Part shown: piece by piece, positions 8,630 through 18,510 of the stretch | How the letters are laid out: each line of letters begins with the position of its first letter | Position numbering within the stretch: position 1 is the first letter of the stretch | Source of the DNA: Streptomyces sp. NBC_00483 | Lineage (GTDB): Bacteria > Actinomycetota > Actinomycetes > Streptomycetales > Streptomycetaceae | DNA: 64,000 bases | Direction of reading: 5' to 3' | NCBI RefSeq assembly: GCF_036013745.1 | Contig: NZ_CP107880.1 | Location: 8,184,001-8,248,000, forward strand | The notes under the pieces: generated by a model | Told to the model about the DNA's origin: nothing | Databases searched by the model: none | Seen by the model: only the letters and a program-made list of their open reading frames with translations | Translations under genes and position numbers: made by a program

Positions 8630-10678
8630 ATGGATGCCACCACCGTGGGCATCGGCGTGTCCGTCGTCGCTGTCCTGCTGCTCGCCGCCGTACTGCTGCT
8701 GGTCTTCACCCGGTTGTTCCGGAAGGTGGAGCAGGGCAAGGCGCTGATCGTCTCCAAGATGCGCAAGGTGGACGTGACGTTCACCGGGCAGGTCGTGCTG
8801 CCGGTGCTGCACAAGGCCGAGGTGATGGACATCTCGGTGAAGGCCATCGAGATCACACGGACCGGCCGGGACGGGCTGATCTGCCGGGACAACATCCGCG
8901 CCGACATCCGGATCTCGTTCTTCGTGAAGGTCAACAAGACCGTCGAGGACGTCATCCGCGTTGCCCAGGCCGTCGGCACCGTGCGGGCCAGCGACCGGGA
9001 CACCCTGCAGGAACTGTTCCACGCGAAGTTCTCCGAGGCCCTCAAGACGGTCGGCAAGCAGCTGGACTTCACCGACCTGTACACCAAGCGCGAGGAACTG
9101 CGGTTCCGGATCATCGAGGTCATCGGAGTCGACCTGAGCGGCTACCACCTCGAGGACGCGGCGATCGACTACCTGGAGCAGACGCCGCTGAACCAGCTCG
9201 ACCCGCACAACGTCCTCGACGCGCAGGGCATCCGGAAGATCACCGAGTTGACCGCGATCGAGCACGTGCGCACCAACGAGTTCCAGCGCACGGAGGAGAA
9301 GGAGATCACCCGGCAGGACGTCGACGCCCGCGAGACCATCCTGGAGCTCGAACGCCGACGGGCCGACGCCGAGATCAAGCAGAAGCGCGAGATCGACACG
9401 GTTCGGGCCCGCGAGGAGGCGGAGACCGCGCGGGTGGTGGAGGAGGAGCGGCTGCGTTCCCAGGGCGCGTTCCTGGCCACCGAGGAGAAGCTCGGGGTGC
9501 AGCGCGAGAACCAGACCCGTGAGGTGGCCGTCGCGCAGAAGAACCGTGAGCGCGTCATCGCCGTCGAGAGCGAGCGGATCGAGAAGGACCGACTCCTGGA
9601 GGTCATCGCGCGGGAGCGGGAGACGCAGCTGTCGAAGATCGCCGCCGACAAGGAGGTCGAGGCGGAGAAGCGGGAGATCGCCGAGGTGGTGCGCGAGCGT
9701 GTGGCCGTGGACCGGACGGTCGCCGAGCAGGAGGAGTCCATCAAGAAGCTGCGGGCCGTCGAGGAGGCCGAGCGCGGCCGGCAGGCCGTCATCATCGCGG
9801 CGGAGGCCGAGGCGCAGGAGCGGCTGGTCAAGGACATCAAGGCCGCGGAGGCCGCCGAGCAGGCGGCCACGCACCGCGCGGCGGAGCAACTGACTTTGGC
9901 CCAAGCTGAGTTGAAGTCTGCTGACCTGCAGGCGCAGGCCAAGCGGAAGCTGGCCGACGGCTTCCAGGCGGAGGCCGCGGCCCCGGGCCTCGCCGATGTG
10001 CAGGTGCGCGACAAGGAGGCCGAGGTCATCGAGAAGGCAGGTCGTGCGGAGGCGGAGGCCACCGAGGCGCGGATGCGTGCGGAGGCGGAGGGTGCCCGCG
10101 CCAAGGCGCTGGCCGAGGCGACCGCGATCGGCGAGAAGCTCAAGGCGGAGGCCGAGGGTATCAACCAGAAGGCCGTCGCGATGGCCGCCCTGGACGAGGC
10201 CTCGCGCGGGCACGAGGAGTACCGGCTGCGGCTGCAGGCCGAGAAGGAGATCCGGCTCGCCGGTATCGACGTGCAGCGGCAGGTCGCCGAGGCGCAGGCC
10301 ACGGTGCTTGCGACCGGCCTGGAGAACGCCGACATCAACATCGTCGGCGGGGAGTCCGTCTTCTTCGACCGGCTCGTGAACTCCATCGCGCTCGGTAAGG
10401 GTATCGACGGGTTCGTTCAACATTCGGACGTGGCGCAGCAGTTGGCGAAGCCGTGGCTGGACGGCACGGCGAGCTTCACCGAGGACCTGACGGCCGTCCT
10501 CGGCTCGGTCTCCTCGGCCGACGTGCAGCACCTCACCGTCTCCGCGCTGCTGATGAAGCTCATGAAGGGCGGAGGCGGCGAGCAGGCCGGTCCGCTGCGT
10601 GAACTCCTCGACAAGGCGGGACAGTTGGGCATTGCGGATCTTCCGTTGACACAGTTGAACGGCAGCGCGCACACCTGA
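8630..10678 (+). CDS. Flotillin/SPFH-domain membrane protein (YqiK-like)
   Basis: 682 residues. One N-terminal membrane helix (residues 6-27) is followed by FRKVEQGKALIVSK and an SPFH/Band-7 domain to about residue 200 (FTGQVVLPVLHKAEVMDISVKAIEITR, GLICRDNIRADIRISFFVKV). A long charged coiled coil rich in Ala, Glu and Arg follows (about 220-580), then a C-terminal oligomerisation region. Flotillins scaffold membrane microdomains and influence envelope stress and secretion. Genes before and after (YqiJ-like protein and giant ATPase) run the same way. A strong hairpin follows the gene at 10694. Confidence 0.92.
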   Translation: MDATTVGIGVSVVAVLLLAAVLLLVFTRLFRKVEQGKALIVSKMRKVDVTFTGQVVLPVLHKAEVMDISVKAIEITRTGRDGLICRDNIRADIRISFFVKVNKTVEDVIRVAQAVGTVRASDRDTLQELFHAKFSEALKTVGKQLDFTDLYTKREELRFRIIEVIGVDLSGYHLEDAAIDYLEQTPLNQLDPHNVLDAQGIRKITELTAIEHVRTNEFQRTEEKEITRQDVDARETILELERRRADAEIKQKREIDTVRAREEAETARVVEEERLRSQGAFLATEEKLGVQRENQTREVAVAQKNRERVIAVESERIEKDRLLEVIARERETQLSKIAADKEVEAEKREIAEVVRERVAVDRTVAEQEESIKKLRAVEEAERGRQAVIIAAEAEAQERLVKDIKAAEAAEQAATHRAAEQLTLAQAELKSADLQAQAKRKLADGFQAEAAAPGLADVQVRDKEAEVIEKAGRAEAEATEARMRAEAEGARAKALAEATAIGEKLKAEAEGINQKAVAMAALDEASRGHEEYRLRLQAEKEIRLAGIDVQRQVAEAQATVLATGLENADINIVGGESVFFDRLVNSIALGKGIDGFVQHSDVAQQLAKPWLDGTASFTEDLTAVLGSVSSADVQHLTVSALLMKLMKGGGGEQAGPLRELLDKAGQLGIADLPLTQLNGSAHT

Positions 10679-10693
10679 CCGCCGCCCCGAGAT

Positions 10694-10731
10694 CGGCCGG
10701 GGCCCCGCACGGGGGTCGGAGGCCCCGGCCG
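10694..10731 (+). terminator. GC-rich hairpin after the flotillin gene
   Basis: Perfect 11-bp stem CGGCCGGGGCC / GGCCCCGGCCG with a 16-base loop, without a T tract, between the flotillin stop and the ATPase start. Typical of Streptomyces intrinsic or attenuating terminators; partial read-through to the ATPase gene is possible. Confidence 0.6.
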
Positions 10732-10773
10732 CTTCACTGACCACAGTCCACCGGTACGAGAGGGATTCCGCCC

Positions 10774-13700
10774 ATGGAAACGGGTCTGGACGCAGGCACG
10801 TACGACGTCCTGCGCGACCGGCTCGCCGGACAGGCCCGGCAGCTGTCCGAGCGTGCCGCCGAGCTGAACGAGCGGCGCACGGCGGCCTTCGGCGCCACCG
10901 GCTTCGCCCTCACCGGCACGGAGCACCTGCGCACCGAGCGGCCCGCCGTGGCCGGCGACATCGTCGCGGTCGGCGACGTCCTGCTGTTCGGCCGTACGAC
11001 ACCGCTCGGCGACGGCGAGCCGAGCGCCGTGGCCGACGTGTTCACACTGCACGACCGGCGCAGCCTGGCGGCGCTGCCGGAGCCGGCGGTGCCCGGCCTG
11101 CTCGACGACCCCGGCTTCGTACGAGAATTCGCGGCCCTGCACCGCTACTACCGCGCCGCCACCCTGCTGCAACTGCGCTTCCTGGACGGCAAGTTGCTGG
11201 CCGTCTTCCAGACCGGCGAGAAGGCCGACGACATCCGGGTGCTGCGCTGGACGCTCGACGTCGACGGCCGAGCCACGTTCCTCGACGCGCGCGGCGACCG
11301 CGACCACGTCCTGCCGCCCGCGTACGACATCGCGTGGACCGCGGCCACCCGCGACGACCACGTTCCCGGCCGTCACCCGCACATCGCCGTGCCCGGCGGC
11401 GAGATCTACGTCGACACGCTCGGCGGCACCCTCACCGTCAAGACCGAGAACGACACCGAGACCGGCGAGGGTGTCTACAGCGAACCGGTCGACGAGCCGC
11501 TGCAGTCGCTGGCCGAAGCCGACCTCGCGCACGCCCGCGTCGGCCCCCTGATCCTGCTGCGCGTGCGCCCCTACAAGGAGAGCGACGACCGCTACCTCGT
11601 CTTCAACACCCTCACTGGACGCACCGTCCGCCTCGACGGCATCGGCCAGGCCTGCCGCACCCTGCCCGAGGACCAGGGCATCGTCTTCCCCGGCGGATAC
11701 TGCCTGGCCACAGGCGAGGCCAGGACCTTCGACGCGCTCGACGTGGGCGGACTGGCCTACGAGCGCACCGTCCGCTCACCCAACGGCGAGGACGTCCTCC
11801 ACGTCTTCCACGCGCCAGGCGCCCGCCGCGGCCTGCTGCTCGCGTACAACGTCATCCGCAAGGAGTTCGCCACGCCGATTCCCTGCCAGGGGTTCGCGTT
11901 GTTCGACGACGGCGCCCTCTTCGTGCTGCGCTCCGCCGCCGGGGCGGGCGCCGCCGTGGAACCGGCCCGCGTGCACCCGCTGCAACGCTGGGACTCCCCG
12001 TACGTCTCCGATTCCCACGCCGCCGCGCGCCCGGCCGGCGAGGGGCCGCTGGCGCGCGTGGGCAACGCCGACCTGGTGCGGGGCATCTCCGACTGCCTGG
12101 CCGTGGCCCGCACCGTCGCCGCCACCGTCGAAGAGCCGACGGCTGCCGCCTACCGGGAGCTCGCCGCGGGGTGCGCCCGTGCCGCCGACCGCCACCACTG
12201 GCTTGGCGACACCGAACTCGGCGCTCTGGGAAGCCCGTTGGCCGCCGTGCGCGCGACGGCCGAGCAGATGCTCACCGAGTTCGAGGCCGTACGCGACCTC
12301 ACCCGGCAGGCGAACGACACGCTCGCCGAGTCCGCCGAACACATCGCCGGGCTCGTCCGGCGCATCCGCGGCGAAGTGCCGCGCTCCGCACCCGAGTGGG
12401 TCGAGCGCATCACCGAACTGCGGCACTCCCAGGGCCGGTTGGTGTCACTGAAGGAATCGCGGTACATCGACGCCGCACGCCTCGACACGCTCGTCGAGGG
12501 CCTGGCCGGTGACATCGCCGCCGCGGGCCGGCGCGCCGTCACCTTCCTCGCCCGCCCGGACGCCTTCGCTACCCACCACCACACCATCGAGGAACTGGCC
12601 GGACAGGCCGAAACCCTGGCCACCGTCGCCGAGTTCACCGCACCACAGGAGCGCCTGTACGCGCTGGACGAGCAGCTGCGGACGGTCACCGAGGTCGTCG
12701 CCGGCCTCGACGTTGCCGACGCCACCGTCCGCGCCGCCGTCCTGGAGCACATCGCCGAGGCGCTGGCCGGCGTCAACAGGGCCCGAGCCGTCCTCGACAC
12801 GCGCCGCCGTGCACTGGCCGAACGCGAGGGCCGCGCCGAGTTCGCCGCAGAGTTCGCGCTGCTCGGCCAGTCCGTCACCGGAGCCCTCGCCGCGGCCACC
12901 ACCCCTGGAGCCTGCGACGACCAGCTGGCCCGCCTGCTGCTCCAACTGGAGGACCTCCAGGGCCGGTTCGCCGAGTCCGACGCCTTCCTCGACGACCTCG
13001 ACACCCGGCGCACCGAGATCCACGAAGCGTTCACCGCCCGCAAACAGAGCCTCACCGACGAACGCGCCCACCGCACCGACCGCCTCGCCGAGTCGGCCGG
13101 ACGTGTCCTCGACTCCGTCACCCGCCGCGCCGCGACGCTCACGACGGCCGAGGACATCCACACCTACTTCGCCGCCGACCCGCTGGTCGCCAAGGTCGAC
13201 CGCGTCATCGCCGAACTGCGCGAGCTCGGCGACCAGGTGCGGGCCGACGAACTCACCGGCCGGCTCACCGGCGCACGCCAGGAGGCCGCCCGCACCCTGC
13301 GCGACCGTACCGAGCTGTACGCGGACGGCGGTGACACGCTGCGCCTCGGCCGGCACCGCTTCGCCGTCAACACCCAGCCCCTCGACCTGACCCTCGTCCC
13401 TCACGGCGACGGCATGGCCTTCGCGGTCACCGGCACCGACTTCCGCGCCCCGGTCACCGACCCGGACTTCGCCGCCACCCGCCCCTACTGGGACCAGCAC
13501 CTCGCCTCCGAGAACCGTGCCGTCTACCGGGCCGAGCACCTCGCCGCCCGCCTGCTCGCCGACCGCGGCGCCGAAGCCCTGCTCGCCGCGGACGACCTGC
13601 CCGCACTCGTGCGCACCGCGGCCGAGGACGCGTACGACGAGGGGTACGAGCGCGGCGTCCACGACCACGACGCCACACTCCTCCTCACCGCGCTGCTCCG

Positions 13701-15630
13701 GCTGCACACGACCGCCGGACTGCTGCGACACACCCCGGCGGCCCGCGCCACGGCCCAGCTCTTCTGGTGTCACCACGTGCCGGATGAGGAGCGGGAGCTG
13801 CTGACCCGCCGCGCCACCTCGCTGGCCCGTGCCCGCGACACCTTCGGACTCGCCCCCGCCATCGACGACTTCCGAGCCGAGCTCGCCGCCCGCATGGACG
13901 GCGACCCGGCCGCCGCCGCGTACCTCTTCGACGAACTCAGCAGCGCACCCGCCGGGTTCGTCCTCTCCTCGCGCACCTGGGTCTTCCTCGAAAAGTTCCG
14001 CCACACCGTGGACAGTTCGGCCTACGAGGACGATCTGGCCGCCATCACGGACGTCCCGGCCCGCCGCCAGCTCGTCGAGGCGTGGCTGACCGCGTACGCC
14101 GCCTCGGCGGGAGAGGGTGCCGACGACCTGCCCGAGGCCGTGGCCGCGGAGCTCTGCCCGGGGCTCGAACGGCACGAGAACCCGGCCGGCCTCACCGCCA
14201 CCGTCGAGGGCCTGCTCGGTACCCACCCGCGCATCGACGCGGGCCGCCTCACCTTCCGGCTCGACGAACTCCTCGCCCGCACCGCCGAGTTCCGCACGCA
14301 CACCGTGCCCGGCTTCCGCGCCCACCAGCGGCTGCGGACCGAGCTGGCAGCCACCGAACGCGAGCGGCTGCGCCTGGACGAGCACTGCCCGCGCGTCCTG
14401 CCCACGTTCGTCCGCAGCCGCCTCGTCGACGAGGTGTACCTGCCGCTCATCGGCGACAACCTCAGCAAACAACTCGGCACGGCGGGCGGCCTGTTGCTGC
14501 TCGTCTCGCCGCCCGGCTACGGCAAGACGACCCTGATGGAGTACGTCGCCGACCGGCTCGGCATGATCCTCGTCAAGGCCGACGGACCGGCCCTCGGCCA
14601 CACCGTCACCTCCCTCGACCCCGCCGACGCCCCGAACGCCACCGCGCGCCAGGAGATCGACAAGGTCAACTTCGCCCTCGAAGCGGGCAACAACGTGCTG
14701 CTGTACCTCGACGACATCCAGCACACCTCGCCCGAACTCCTGCAGAAGTTCATCGCCCTGTGCGACGCGCAACGCCGCATGGACGGCGTGTGGAACGGCA
14801 CCCCGCGCACATACGACCTGCGCGGCAAGCGCTTCGCCGTGTGCATGGCCGGCAACCCGTACACCGAGTCCGGCGCCCGCTTCCGCATCCCCGACATGCT
14901 CGCCAACCGCGCCGACGTATGGAACCTCGGCGACGTCCTCACCGGCAAGGAGGACGCCTTCGCCGCCTCCTTCGTCGAAAACGCGCTCACCGCCAACCCC
15001 CACCTCGCACCGCTCGCCGCCCGCGAACGCACCGACCTCGACCTGTTGCTCCGCCTCGCCCAGCACGACCCCACGGCACGCCCCGAACAGCTCACCCACC
15101 CCTACGCACCCGCCGAATGCGACCGCGTCGTTACCGTCCTGCGCCACCTGCTGGCGGCCCGCGCCACCGTCCTCGCGGTCAACGTCGCCTACATCGCCTC
15201 CGCCGCCCAGGACCCGGCCACCCGCACCGAACCGCCCTTCCGGCTCCAGGGCTCCTACCGCGACATGAACAAGATCGCCGCCCGGATCGACCCCGCCATG
15301 AACTACACCGAACTCGCCGCCCTCGTCGACGACCACTACCTCAACGAAGCCCAGACCCTCACCACCGGAGCCGAGGCCAACCTCCTCAAACTCGCCGCAC
15401 TGCGCGGCACCATCACCCCCGGCCAGGCCGCCCGCTGGGACGAGATCAAGGCGGCACATGTGCGCACCCGCACCCTCGGCGGCCCCGAGGGCGACCCGGC
15501 GGCCCGCGCCGTGGCCGCCCTCGGCCTGCTCGCCGACCGGGTGGCGGCCGTGGAATCCGCCATCACCCGCGCCACCGACCCACGACACGCCTCCGTCCAC
15601 CCGGCCGCCCGCCACGCCCAGCGACCGTGA
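10774..15630 (+). CDS. Giant AAA+ ATPase (annotated in Streptomyces as 'DNA repair ATPase')
   Basis: 1618 residues. The first ~420 residues look like a beta-rich repeat domain (HPHIAVPGGEIYVDTLGGTLTV, RYLVFNTLTGRTVRL). About 430-1130 is helical, coiled-coil rich. The AAA+ module is near the C-terminus: Walker A S-P-P-G-Y-G-K-T-T with Lys1251, Walker B VLLYLDDIQ near 1310-1318, and a sensor region AVCMAGNPYTES. The Walker region is closest to MoxR/dynein-like AAA proteins acting on other proteins. The 'DNA repair' label rests on homology naming only; position next to a flotillin suggests a membrane-associated remodelling role. Start ATG 10774 has GAGAGGG upstream. Third-position GC bias is extreme, giving very long false frames on both strands. 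Confidence 0.85.
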   Translation: METGLDAGTYDVLRDRLAGQARQLSERAAELNERRTAAFGATGFALTGTEHLRTERPAVAGDIVAVGDVLLFGRTTPLGDGEPSAVADVFTLHDRRSLAALPEPAVPGLLDDPGFVREFAALHRYYRAATLLQLRFLDGKLLAVFQTGEKADDIRVLRWTLDVDGRATFLDARGDRDHVLPPAYDIAWTAATRDDHVPGRHPHIAVPGGEIYVDTLGGTLTVKTENDTETGEGVYSEPVDEPLQSLAEADLAHARVGPLILLRVRPYKESDDRYLVFNTLTGRTVRLDGIGQACRTLPEDQGIVFPGGYCLATGEARTFDALDVGGLAYERTVRSPNGEDVLHVFHAPGARRGLLLAYNVIRKEFATPIPCQGFALFDDGALFVLRSAAGAGAAVEPARVHPLQRWDSPYVSDSHAAARPAGEGPLARVGNADLVRGISDCLAVARTVAATVEEPTAAAYRELAAGCARAADRHHWLGDTELGALGSPLAAVRATAEQMLTEFEAVRDLTRQANDTLAESAEHIAGLVRRIRGEVPRSAPEWVERITELRHSQGRLVSLKESRYIDAARLDTLVEGLAGDIAAAGRRAVTFLARPDAFATHHHTIEELAGQAETLATVAEFTAPQERLYALDEQLRTVTEVVAGLDVADATVRAAVLEHIAEALAGVNRARAVLDTRRRALAEREGRAEFAAEFALLGQSVTGALAAATTPGACDDQLARLLLQLEDLQGRFAESDAFLDDLDTRRTEIHEAFTARKQSLTDERAHRTDRLAESAGRVLDSVTRRAATLTTAEDIHTYFAADPLVAKVDRVIAELRELGDQVRADELTGRLTGARQEAARTLRDRTELYADGGDTLRLGRHRFAVNTQPLDLTLVPHGDGMAFAVTGTDFRAPVTDPDFAATRPYWDQHLASENRAVYRAEHLAARLLADRGAEALLAADDLPALVRTAAEDAYDEGYERGVHDHDATLLLTALLRLHTTAGLLRHTPAARATAQLFWCHHVPDEERELLTRRATSLARARDTFGLAPAIDDFRAELAARMDGDPAAAAYLFDELSSAPAGFVLSSRTWVFLEKFRHTVDSSAYEDDLAAITDVPARRQLVEAWLTAYAASAGEGADDLPEAVAAELCPGLERHENPAGLTATVEGLLGTHPRIDAGRLTFRLDELLARTAEFRTHTVPGFRAHQRLRTELAATERERLRLDEHCPRVLPTFVRSRLVDEVYLPLIGDNLSKQLGTAGGLLLLVSPPGYGKTTLMEYVADRLGMILVKADGPALGHTVTSLDPADAPNATARQEIDKVNFALEAGNNVLLYLDDIQHTSPELLQKFIALCDAQRRMDGVWNGTPRTYDLRGKRFAVCMAGNPYTESGARFRIPDMLANRADVWNLGDVLTGKEDAFAASFVENALTANPHLAPLAARERTDLDLLLRLAQHDPTARPEQLTHPYAPAECDRVVTVLRHLLAARATVLAVNVAYIASAAQDPATRTEPPFRLQGSYRDMNKIAARIDPAMNYTELAALVDDHYLNEAQTLTTGAEANLLKLAALRGTITPGQAARWDEIKAAHVRTRTLGGPEGDPAARAVAALGLLADRVAAVESAITRATDPRHASVHPAARHAQRP

Positions 15631-15740
15631 CCAGCCGCCCACTGCCGGAACCCGGCAACCGGGAACAGTCCCAGTGGGATGCGCGGGCCACCCGTGCGCT
15701 AAGAATGCGTCAAGCGCACATCACCATCACGGGGGCGAGC

Positions 15741-16805
15741 ATGACGACGACAGCCCGGGACATACCCGAGGAGTACCTGACCGGGCACGCCGCCATCGTC
15801 GCCGAGGCCTCCGCGACCGGCCGGCGGCTGACCCGCGACGAGCTCGAGTCACGTCGCCTCCTCGGCGAGCGCGCCGCGGACGCCGGCCTCGGACTGCGCG
15901 CGCTCATCGGAGCCCAGCTGACGACGCTGTGCACGGGCGAACTGGACCGCGGCGCCGGGGCCCAGGCCGTCCTCGCTGCGAGCGCCCAGGCCGTGGACGC
16001 GTTCATCGAGGGCTACGAGCGCGCCCAGCGCGACACCCTGCGCCAGGAGGAGGCGGCCCGCCGCGAGTTCATCGACGACCTGCTCTACGGGCGCAGCGAC
16101 CTCGGTCAACTCGCCGAGCGCGCCGAACGGTTCGGGTTGCGGCTCTCCCTCGCGCACGCGGTCGCCGTGGCCGTCGGCCGGGAAGCGTACGAGGAGGGGG
16201 ACCCGGTGCCGCGCGCCGTGGAACGCGCCATGATCGGCCGGTTCGGCGATCGCGACGTCCTGCTCACGACGAAGGACGGCCGCCTGATCTGCGTGGCGCC
16301 CGGCGACCTGGGCGAGGTCCTCACCTACTTCGCCAAGCAGGCGCACGCGGCCACCGACGGCGGGCAGGTGGCCATCGGCCGCGCCCAGGCGGGTCCGGGC
16401 GGTGTCGCCCACTCCTACGAAGAGGCGCTGAACGTCCTCGACCTGGCCGAGCGCCTCGAACTCGACGAACCGGTGCTGCGCGCCGCTGACCTGCTCGTCT
16501 TCCCGGTTCTCACTCGTGACCGGCAGGCGATGGCCGACCTCGTCGTCAGCGCGCTCGGCCCGCTGCGCCGGGCCCGCGGCGGGGCCCGGCCCCTCCTGGA
16601 CACCCTCACCGCCTACTTCGACTCCGGCTGCGTCGCCGCCGAGGCCGCCCGCCGGCTGTCACTGAGCGTGCGCGCGTTCACATACCGGCTCCAACGCATC
16701 CACGACCTCACCGGCGCGGACCCCGCCGACCCCGTGCACCGCTACACGCTCCAGACCGCCGTCATCGGCGCCCGTCTCCTGGACTGGCCGAACCAGGAAC
16801 TGTGA
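15741..16805 (+). CDS. PucR/CdaR-family transcriptional regulator
   Basis: 354 residues from ATG 15741; an in-frame ATG at 15705 is an alternative. The N-terminal half is a helical bundle (residues 1-110, RsbRD-like). A GGDEF-like central region follows (RLSLAHAVAVAVGREAYEEG, GGQVAIGRAQAGPGG, HSYEEALNVLDLAERL). The C-terminal HTH_30 domain is clear: LLDTLTAYFDSGCVAAEAARRLSLSVRAFTYRLQRIHDLTG. PucR-type proteins usually activate nearby genes in response to a metabolite. It follows the ATPase gene in the same direction 110 bp away, so it may control the flotillin/ATPase locus; this is inference. Confidence 0.85.
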   Translation: MTTTARDIPEEYLTGHAAIVAEASATGRRLTRDELESRRLLGERAADAGLGLRALIGAQLTTLCTGELDRGAGAQAVLAASAQAVDAFIEGYERAQRDTLRQEEAARREFIDDLLYGRSDLGQLAERAERFGLRLSLAHAVAVAVGREAYEEGDPVPRAVERAMIGRFGDRDVLLTTKDGRLICVAPGDLGEVLTYFAKQAHAATDGGQVAIGRAQAGPGGVAHSYEEALNVLDLAERLELDEPVLRAADLLVFPVLTRDRQAMADLVVSALGPLRRARGGARPLLDTLTAYFDSGCVAAEAARRLSLSVRAFTYRLQRIHDLTGADPADPVHRYTLQTAVIGARLLDWPNQEL

Positions 16806-17076
16806 CGCATCCGGGGCTGCGGTACACGGGCGGCATGCGGAGATCCGGCTGTGTGCCATCGTGCTGAGCCGCGCCGCGTCGACCGGGCGCCGCGCCAGGA
16901 GTTCGATTGGGTTCGACATGATGCCGGCCCTGCCCCTGCGTCGGACCCGGCAGGCCCTGACGACCACGGGCAGGTGCCTGGATGATTGAGCCCAAGGGCT
17001 CGTAGCTGAAGGCCGCCTGCGAGTTCGTATGGACCGCGGGGGACAGACCGTCATTCCGCTGAGCTGTAATGGAGTC

Positions 17077-17634
17077 ATGGGCGATCAGACTGAGTTGATA
17101 GGCGGCCAGGAGAAGCGCGAGATCCGGGTTGTCGCCTACGACCCGGCATGGCCGGCCGCGTTCGAGCGGGAACGGCGACGCATCGTAGACGCGGTGGGCC
17201 CGGTGGCCCGGCGGGTCGACCACGTCGGTTCGACGGCCGTGCCCGGACTGGTCGCCAAGCCCATCATCGACATCGACCTGAGCGTGCCGGACGCCGATGG
17301 CGAGGACGCCTATCTTCCGGCCTTGGAGAGGGTCGGATACGTCCTGCGCGTGCGCCAGCCCGGGCACCGCATGGTGCGCACCCCTGACCTGGGCGTCCAG
17401 GTGCACATCTGCACGGCCGGAAGCGAGTGGGAGCGCCGTCACCTGCTGTTCCGCGACTGGCTGCGGAGGGACGCGGCCGACCGTGCGGCCTACGCCCGGC
17501 ACAAGCAGCACCTGGCCGAGCAGGACTGGCCCGACATGAACGCCTATGCGGCGGCCAAGGGCTCGCTGATCGCCGAGATCAGCGAGCGGGCCGAAGCCTG
17601 GGCGAGAGCCACAGGCTGGACGCCAGGCGCTTGA
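17077..17634 (+). CDS. GrpB/UPF0157-family nucleotidyltransferase-like protein
   Basis: 185 residues from ATG 17077 (GGAG upstream); a 16-residue longer form from 17029 is less likely. Family hallmarks are present: VVAYDPAWPAAFERERRRI, the active-site-like VDHVGSTAVPGLVAKPIIDIDL with Gly-Ser and paired Asp of the nucleotidyltransferase fold, and the late motif LLFRDWLRRDAADRAAYARHKQHLAEQDW. GrpB proteins sit in the polymerase-beta-like fold; biochemical role is mostly unknown. Isolated gene. Confidence 0.88.
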   Translation: MGDQTELIGGQEKREIRVVAYDPAWPAAFERERRRIVDAVGPVARRVDHVGSTAVPGLVAKPIIDIDLSVPDADGEDAYLPALERVGYVLRVRQPGHRMVRTPDLGVQVHICTAGSEWERRHLLFRDWLRRDAADRAAYARHKQHLAEQDWPDMNAYAAAKGSLIAEISERAEAWARATGWTPGA

Positions 17635-18104
17635 GCCCGGGAACCGAACTTGCCTTGCTGAAGCCCCCTCGGTGGCGTCGCATGCCGCTGCCATCGCCCG
17701 CCCGGCACATGCAAGACGTGCCCGTTTCATCTTGGAGGCCAGCGGGGAGCACGCGACGCATGCTTCAGCGACTCGGTAGACGTCTCGGGCGGGGCCCGGT
17801 TGGGGAATGGCCTTGAGTCTCCAGCGACTGGATACAGCAGAGTGGGTGATACGGACGTTACGCGTGCTGCGGGTGCTGAGCTCGTCCCCGGGCTATCTGC
17901 CTTGGTGCCATCGTGTCGAAGACCTCGGCCACGCCTTCGTCGGCCAGGCCTCCCGAACCACTGCAGAAACTCATCGGGATCACATGGGGTCGAGGTGGCC
18001 TCGTGCTTGCCGTGCTGTTCGGTGACTGCGGCCGCCGGTCACAGATTTGAGCTGCCCAGGTGCTCGGCCAAGTCGCGGAGCGTCCACTCGCCGCCAGGTT
18101 CTCT
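17635..18104. other. 470-bp stretch without a supported gene
   Basis: Frames here are short, switch frame often and carry no family signature or good start. Lower GC than the neighbours in places and TTGGAGG-like patches without a downstream frame. Nothing functional could be identified. Confidence 0.4.
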
Positions 18105-18443
18105 TCACGGCCGGGGATGAAGGGGCGAGTCGCTGGCGTCCGCAGCAATGACGGCTTCGATGAGGCCGGGAAATCTGCGGTCCAGGTCTTCCCTGCGCAG
18201 GCGCATGTACAGGCCGTTTCCTGCACTGCGCTGGTACACCAGGCCCGCTTCGCGCAGCACCCGCCAGTGCCGGGTGCGGCTGGACTTGCCCACGGGCAGG
18301 TCGAAGGATGCGCACAGCCGCTCCTGCTCCGGCTGCTTCGCAAGTTCAGCGATGACCCGGCGCCGGTTGTCGTCGGCGAGCGCCAGCAGAATCGGCCCCA
18401 CCTCCAGGCCCTCGGTGCGCGGGTGCGCCAACTCGTCTGCCAT
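18105..18443 (-). CDS. ArsR-type winged-helix regulator
   Basis: 112 residues from ATG 18443 with GGGGTGGAG immediately upstream. An upstream TTG at 18461 is disfavoured because it lies in the operator. The HTH is clear: LLALADDNRRRVIAELAKQ, then RLCASFDLPVGKSSRTRHWRVLREAGLVYQRSAGNGLYMRLRREDLDRRFPGL, an ArsR layout with a wing. No metal-binding Cys pair is apparent, only a single Cys in the helix preceding the recognition helix. Two perfect inverted repeats at 18461-18510 sit just upstream of the start, so autoregulation is likely. No neighbouring gene suggests what else it controls. Confidence 0.82.
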   Translation of the reverse strand: MADELAHPRTEGLEVGPILLALADDNRRRVIAELAKQPEQERLCASFDLPVGKSSRTRHWRVLREAGLVYQRSAGNGLYMRLRREDLDRRFPGLIEAVIAADASDSPLHPRP

Positions 18444-18460
18444 AGCTCCACCCCTCGACA

Positions 18461-18510
18461 AGGTACGCCTCTGTGCGTACCTTCACGGAGGTACGCCACT
18501 CTGCGTACCT
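18461..18510 (-). promoter_or_regulatory. Doubled inverted-repeat operator of the ArsR-type gene
   Basis: Two copies of AGGTACGC-N6-GCGTACCT, at 18461-18482 and 18489-18510. Both have perfect 8-bp arms, and their 28-bp centre-to-centre spacing is close to three helical turns. The downstream copy begins 18 bp before the ATG, so a bound regulator would block transcription or initiation of its own gene. Confidence 0.75.

Noticed and set aside
12445..15642. A 1065-residue open frame on the minus strand opposite the giant ATPase
   Set aside because: It is the mirror of extreme third-position GC bias. The composition (Val/Gly/Glu/Arg repeats) is not protein-like and no domain is visible, while the plus-strand frame has Walker motifs.
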